Assembly (NCBI GenBank): GCA_947175585.1
Contig: CAMWNL010000026.1
Coordinates: 1 to 9,829, forward strand
Reading direction: 5' to 3'
DNA length: 9,829 nucleotides
Source: an uncultured Bacteroidales bacterium
Lineage (GTDB): Bacteria; Bacteroidota; Bacteroidia; Bacteroidales; Muribaculaceae
The notes under the pieces are model-generated. The model searched no databases. It was not told the origin of the DNA and saw nothing but the letters and a program-made list of their open reading frames with translations. The translations under genes were made by a program, and so were the position numbers. This document shows positions 6,755 through 9,829 of this stretch, one piece after another (the stretch's first letter is position 1; every line of letters starts with the position of its first letter).

Positions 6755-7078
6755 TTATTCATTTAAGCGAAACTCTCTACAAAGATCCGACATAAGGGTT
6801 TGAACGTTTGGTTCATTCCATTCCGGAATCGGATGTGTCGCGCCAATAAAATTAACATCGTCTCCGTAATAAGCTCTTATATCATCAATATAAGATGGTC
6901 CAAAGAGCAGCCTTAATGCACGCTTCGCGTTATGGCTTAGTCCTTTTCTCATTAATAGTTCGTATCCGCATAAAGCTATTAATTCCCTATAATGATTCAG
7001 GCAATCTCCATGCAATTGTTTATATTTATTTCCAAATGCATTTATTAGCCCAATATGAATCTTCATCGTAAGTTCCAT
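6755..7078 (-). CDS. Hypothetical protein, about 107 residues
   Basis: The product starts MELTMKIHIGLINAFGNK from ATG 7078; ATG 7066 (MKIHIGL) is a second candidate, and a TTG at 7084 is less likely. There is no signal peptide or membrane segment, so it is probably cytoplasmic. It is mixed helical, with a basic middle (RKGLSHNAKRALRLLFG) and an acidic, Pro/Trp-containing C-terminal part (YYGDDVNFIGATHPIPEW). Two cysteines (one in GDCLNHY, one in ALCGYE) are too few for a metal site. I recognise no family. The small membrane protein follows after 29 bases, suggesting a two-gene unit. A hairpin at 7120-7157 separates it from the upstream LRR lipoprotein gene. Confidence 0.65.
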   Translation of the reverse strand: MELTMKIHIGLINAFGNKYKQLHGDCLNHYRELIALCGYELLMRKGLSHNAKRALRLLFGPSYIDDIRAYYGDDVNFIGATHPIPEWNEPNVQTLMSDLCREFRLNE

Positions 7079-7119
7079 ATACAACCAATATTAGTAATTA
7101 TTTTAATCCTTTTTTCTAT

Positions 7120-7157
7120 ATTTGTTCCAGATCAAATTTAGTTGATCCGGAACAAAT
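7120..7157. other. Long hairpin with six-base loop between genes
   Basis: ATTTGTTCC-A-GATCAA (7120-7135) pairs with TTGATC-C-GGAACAAAT (7142-7157), leaving one A/C mismatch and the loop ATTTAG. It starts 25 bases past the stop of the LRR lipoprotein gene on the - strand. Neither side has a proper T-run, so it is not a textbook terminator. A factor-assisted terminator, an mRNA 3'-end stabiliser, or a palindromic protein site would fit. Confidence 0.6.
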
Positions 7158-7182
7158 TACGTAAACTTTTAATTAAACTATG

Positions 7183-8742
7183 CTATCTGCGTATAATATT
7201 CACATTTTCTGGGAATCTCTCCCCCCGTTTTAAATCTTTTAAATCGACCATAGATGGAATAGTAACGGTAGTTAAAGCAGTACAACCTCTGAAAGCAAAT
7301 ACTCCGATTTCTCGGATCGAATTCGGAATATCAACAGATCTTAGACTTGAACAATTCTCAAAAGCACCTGCACCAATTATACTGACAGAATTAGGAATAT
7401 CAACAGATCTTAGACCTGAACAATTCTCAAAAGCATCGGCACAAATTATTCTGACTGAATTAGGAATAGTGATATTAGTAATACTGGTACAACCCCAAAA
7501 TGTCCACTGTTTTATTTCTTCAAGAGAATTGGAAATTGTTACGTTTTCAAGATTGGCACAACCGCTAAACGCGCTCTCTCCTAAATAAGTAACTGAATTA
7601 GGAATAATGATGCTTTTTAAATTAACACAGCCAGAAAATGCTCTGCTGTCAATTGACGTAACGGTATTAGGAATACCGATACTTGATAAATTTTTACATT
7701 CACGAAATGCACTAGATCCAATAGTCTTAAGAGAATTAGATAAAGTAACATTTACCATCTTTTCACAACCAAAGAATGCACCTTCGCTAATAGTAATAAC
7801 AGAATTAGGAATATTTATATCCGTTAGGCCTGTGCAACGTCCAAATGCCCATTCCTTTATTTCAACAATCGAATTTGGGATTATCACGGATGTAAGATTT
7901 TTGCAATCAGAGAATGTATATTCTGCAATCCATATAACACGGTAATTTTTATCTTTATAGTTAATTTGCTCGGGAATTTTTATTTCGCCACTATACTCAC
8001 TTACGAGTCGACGCCCAATATCATCTCGGTAACAATTCTCAGGGTTGTGAGTAACAGCGACCTCAGTCGGCGAAACCTGCATATAGAAAATATTGTCTAT
8101 TTCAAACGTAGGAAACATATTCATCTCTGAAATAATCTCCACCGCACTCTCCTTTAAATCATTAATATTATCAATATATAAAACACCGTTATCCTTAATC
8201 ACTGTATATTTATCACCATTCCGAAGGGTAACGTAGGCACAAGAAGGATTCGCAACTTCAACACTTTCAACTTCAAGATTAAAGTCGTATGGTCCATCTT
8301 GTCCGCCCCAGAAAATATCCCAATCAAAACCAATAATACCATCATCGCATATATATTCTGCTTTAGAAAGTCGGTTTAAAATCCAATTAAAGTTTTCTGA
8401 ATAGATAGATTTATAATAATTATTGCTATCTGAGAGTTCTTCATTTATAGGATATTCGAGTTCTGAATTTATATCAAGATTCTTAAATTCATTAATCATC
8501 GCCGAACTATAAACGCCATCCCTATCTATCATTCCTTTATCATAATATGCCTGATATAAGAATTTTATCGCTTCCTCTGAAGACAACGATAGGTTATCGT
8601 TACCGTCATTATCATTGCCTTCCGTTTTAATCTCATTTAAATTACGCTGGGCAGAGTCGTTTGCATTCTTTCCACATCCCGTCAAGATAAACATTAGGAT
8701 ACCTACAGTGAATGCAGTTACAAAAAAGATTTGTTTTTTCAT
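7183..8742 (-). CDS. BspA-like leucine-rich-repeat (LRR_5) surface lipoprotein with DUF3828-like N-terminal domain
   Basis: The 519-residue protein has an SPII signal (MKKQIFFVTA start, lipobox L-T-G-C, acylated C23), then an Asn/Asp-rich linker (about 30-52). Residues about 53-195 resemble DUF3828: AIKFLYQAYYDKG near the start, DWDIFWGGQDGPYDF (140-154) and GVLYIDNI (186-193). A short lead-in (about 216-270) precedes LRR_5 repeats from about 270 to 500. Ten units carry the A/T-F-x-x-C-x-x-L core and IPNS turn, all spaced by 23 residues. The C-terminal cap is FPENVNIIRR. BspA-family proteins of oral and gut Bacteroidota bind host or bacterial surfaces; adhesion or carbohydrate/protein binding is inferred here. 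No type IX sorting domain is seen, so lipid anchoring is the likely route. AAGGA lies about 10 bases before ATG 8742, an unusually good Shine-Dalgarno here. Confidence 0.88.
   Translation of the reverse strand: MKKQIFFVTAFTVGILMFILTGCGKNANDSAQRNLNEIKTEGNDNDGNDNLSLSSEEAIKFLYQAYYDKGMIDRDGVYSSAMINEFKNLDINSELEYPINEELSDSNNYYKSIYSENFNWILNRLSKAEYICDDGIIGFDWDIFWGGQDGPYDFNLEVESVEVANPSCAYVTLRNGDKYTVIKDNGVLYIDNINDLKESAVEIISEMNMFPTFEIDNIFYMQVSPTEVAVTHNPENCYRDDIGRRLVSEYSGEIKIPEQINYKDKNYRVIWIAEYTFSDCKNLTSVIIPNSIVEIKEWAFGRCTGLTDINIPNSVITISEGAFFGCEKMVNVTLSNSLKTIGSSAFRECKNLSSIGIPNTVTSIDSRAFSGCVNLKSIIIPNSVTYLGESAFSGCANLENVTISNSLEEIKQWTFWGCTSITNITIPNSVRIICADAFENCSGLRSVDIPNSVSIIGAGAFENCSSLRSVDIPNSIREIGVFAFRGCTALTTVTIPSMVDLKDLKRGERFPENVNIIRR
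7250..7943 (-). repeat. In-register 69-bp (23-codon) tandem repeats encoding LRR_5 units
   Basis: The GAATTnGGAAT-like block coding for IPNSV recurs at 7319, 7388, 7457, 7526, 7595, 7664, 7733, 7802 and 7871, exactly 69 bases apart each time. The units have diverged in sequence but contain no insertions or deletions. Confidence 0.85.
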
Positions 8743-8768
8743 TATTCTTTCCTTAGTGGTTTACTTCC

Positions 8769-8903
8769 TTAATCTCTTGAAAATCTTTTGCCATTATTAC
8801 AGTAAAGGTATCCACCTTTAACAGATAAATGACCTTGTCCTCCTTTTGATTACTATTTCTTTTGGCTGGCATGAACTGATCTACACTTACTACAATTTGA
8901 CAT
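8769..8903 (-). pseudogene. Possible broken zinc-ribbon-like small gene
   Basis: Read from ATG 8903 on the - strand, the frame gives MSNCSKCRSVHASQKK, then two stop codons (8853-8855 and 8850-8852), then an open segment SKGGQGHLSVKGGYLYC followed by NNGKRFSRD and a stop at 8769-8771. A CxxC pair, a glycine-rich middle and a second part in which YC-N-N-G-K-R-F looks like a CxxCGK knuckle that lost one cysteine suggest a decayed zinc-ribbon protein. The evidence is short and could be chance. The rest of the 8743-9002 gap holds two small inverted repeats (8803-8820 and 8925-8940) and nothing else I can identify. Confidence 0.25.
8803..8820. promoter_or_regulatory. Inverted repeat overlapping a candidate promoter of the LRR lipoprotein gene
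   Basis: TAAAGGT-ATCC-ACCTTTA has seven-base arms 61-78 bases upstream of the start at 8742. Read on the - strand it contains TACCTTTA, one mismatch from the Bacteroidota -7 element TAnnTTTG. No convincing -33 TTTG is placed correctly, so both promoter and operator readings are tentative. Confidence 0.25.
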
Positions 8904-9002
8904 TTCTTTGCCGAGCGAAGCTACATAACCGAAAGGTTATATCCAATGGTTAACAACATTTTCTGTTTATACTTTGAAATAAGTTTAGGTCACTGCGATA
9001 CT

Positions 9003-9248
9003 TTAATTTCTATATGGTGTATGAGTCCATGTAATTCCTATTTCCTCTGAAATATCATATATTAGATTGTCGACTCCTAATCGTTGCCATACCGCTGCAT
9101 ATCCTTCTGTTGTTATACACGCACCATATGCTCCAATAGGGTTCTCTTGAATTGTAGTTTTTACAATAGTAATGATCTCATCACTAATACCTCTTTCTTG
9201 CATCTTAAGGTATAGACTTTCAATTTTTTCTATATCTGTAGTATACAT
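9003..9248 (-). CDS. Hypothetical 81-residue protein
   Basis: The product starts MYTTDIEKIESLYLKMQERG, likely a helix, continues with ISDEIITIVKTTIQENP (a second helix) and a more mixed C-terminal half containing GAYGACITTEGYAAVWQRLG and IGITWTHTPYRN. It has no signal peptide, membrane segment, or metal or nucleotide motif, and I do not recognise a family. It stands alone between two LRR genes, with a hairpin at 9289-9327 upstream and about 260 bases to the next intact gene. The coding reading rests on an uninterrupted 81-codon frame with balanced composition in AT-rich DNA; a short spurious frame cannot be fully excluded. A GAAG about 13 bases before the ATG is at best a weak ribosome site. 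Confidence 0.55.
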   Translation of the reverse strand: MYTTDIEKIESLYLKMQERGISDEIITIVKTTIQENPIGAYGACITTEGYAAVWQRLGVDNLIYDISEEIGITWTHTPYRN

Positions 9249-9288
9249 AATTGGTTTTCTTCAAAGTACATATCTTATACCTAAATAT

Positions 9289-9327
9289 GCTACTGCTAAT
9301 ATAGCATTCAATCTAATCAGCAGTAGC
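9289..9327. other. Nine-base-pair hairpin downstream of the LRR gene at the window edge
   Basis: GCTACTGCT (9289-9297) and AGCAGTAGC (9319-9327) are perfect complements around a 21-base loop, 35 bases past the stop of the gene at 9362 on the - strand. The closing arm is followed by ATATTTAGG on the - strand, not a proper T-run, so it may be a weak terminator or an RNA element before the 81-residue gene. Confidence 0.5.
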
Positions 9328-9361
9328 TAAAACAAAGTGACTCTATCTTTTACATTTATAA

Positions 9362-9829
9362 TTATCGGCGGATAACTTTCACTGTCTCAGGAAATGTATG
9401 ATCAGAAATAACTGTTTTTGCCGGGAGAGTAATCGACTTGAGAGCTTTGCAACCGTAAAATGCACCATCACCTATTGATGTCACCGAATTTGGTATGGTG
9501 ATTGAAGTGAGGGATTCGCAACCTTCAAATGCATTATTATATATTTCTGTCACCGAATTTGGTATAGTGATTGTGGTAAGGGATTTGCAACCGTCAAACG
9601 CATAACTACCTATTGTTGTCACCGAATTTGGTATAGTGATTGAAGTGAGGGATTTGCAATCTTCAAATGCACCATCACCTATTGATGTCACCGAATTTGG
9701 TATGGTGACCGAAGTGAGGGAGGTGCAACGGTAAAATGCAGTCTCACCTATTGATGTCACCGAATCTGGAATAGTGATTGAAGTGAGGGATTCGCAATAT
9801 AAAAATGCACTCGGACATATTGAAGTCAA
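9362..9829 (-). CDS. BspA-like leucine-rich-repeat (LRR_5) protein, C-terminal part only
   Basis: This is the last 155 residues of a longer protein; the frame is open at the right window edge and no true start is visible. It consists of six 23-residue LRR_5 units of the form [23 protein letters not shown], the last one degenerate ([13 protein letters not shown]), then the cap [10 protein letters not shown]. The cap closely matches FPENVNIIRR of the lipoprotein at 7183-8742, so the two are paralogues or share a C-terminal module. Like its paralogue it ends without a visible type IX sorting domain, so anchoring probably depends on the unseen N-terminus. A role in surface binding is inferred from the BspA family. 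The units are much more alike at DNA level than those of the other LRR gene. Confidence 0.85.
   Translation of the reverse strand: MTSICPSAFLYCESLTSITIPDSVTSIGETAFYRCTSLTSVTIPNSVTSIGDGAFEDCKSLTSITIPNSVTTIGSYAFDGCKSLTTITIPNSVTEIYNNAFEGCESLTSITIPNSVTSIGDGAFYGCKALKSITLPAKTVISDHTFPETVKVIRR
9412..9829 (-). repeat. Near-identical 69-bp tandem repeats in the LRR gene
   Basis: The block TCACCGAATTTGGTA or a close variant starts at 9481, 9550, 9619, 9688 and 9757, and the array runs into the edge at 9826, an exact 69-base period. Units differ at only a few positions, mainly around the residues that vary on the solenoid surface. Confidence 0.9.

Noticed and set aside
6568..6762. 64-codon - strand frame overlapping the small membrane protein
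   Set aside because: It overlaps the better-supported membrane protein and its Tyr/Cys-rich composition is that of an out-of-frame reading of hydrophobic codons.
7319..7940. Regular repeats considered as a CRISPR array
   Set aside because: The period is 69 bases with coding-type variation across the whole unit and an open reading frame; there is no constant repeat with unique spacers and no cas gene.
7142..7945. Two + strand open frames with repeated LGI-S-T-D-L-R type sequence
   Set aside because: They are the reverse-complement reading of the 69-bp LRR repeats; the repetitiveness comes from the - strand lipoprotein gene.

Overview
The window looks like a piece of a Bacteroidales chromosome, most plausibly from a gut Muribaculaceae-like lineage, although no marker gene fixes the family. 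The evidence is a run of short SPII lipoproteins, BspA-type leucine-rich-repeat (LRR_5) surface proteins, a TonB C-terminal-domain protein, and mostly weak or absent Shine-Dalgarno sequences. There are no tRNAs, rRNAs, CRISPR arrays, insertion sequences or phage genes.

Region 1 (1-3910, + strand) is core metabolism. It holds the 3' part of gcvPA, then complete gcvPB, then a dihydrolipoyl dehydrogenase gene (lpdA), with overlapping gene ends typical of one transcript. The first two proteins form the split P-protein (glycine decarboxylase) of the glycine cleavage system. The third is the L-protein that reoxidises the lipoyl group of the H-protein. gcvT and gcvH are not in the window and may lie to the left. 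A DUF695-like exported or membrane-anchored protein overlaps the end of lpdA and may be a late addition to the transcript. A strong hairpin with a T-run (3927-3974) closes the region and can serve both strands.

Region 2 (4006-9829, - strand) is a strikingly AT-rich accessory block in which every gene points left. In transcription order (right to left) it contains a BspA-like LRR protein cut by the window edge, an 81-residue orphan, a small broken zinc-ribbon-like remnant, and a 519-residue LRR lipoprotein. These are followed by a ~107-residue orphan, a small membrane protein with a helical tail, and a ~137-residue lipoprotein with a truncated relative of itself just downstream. The block ends with a 140-residue lipoprotein and its terminator, then a secreted protein ending in a TonB C-terminal domain. 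Most products carry an export signal or membrane segments, so this is best read as a cell-envelope block.

No recognisable defence, secretion or biosynthetic system is visible. The most interesting items are the shared DUF3828-like module in two otherwise different exported proteins, the diverged C-terminal gene fragment at 5530-5637, the rigid 69-bp repeats in the LRR genes, and several hairpins or palindromes between genes.
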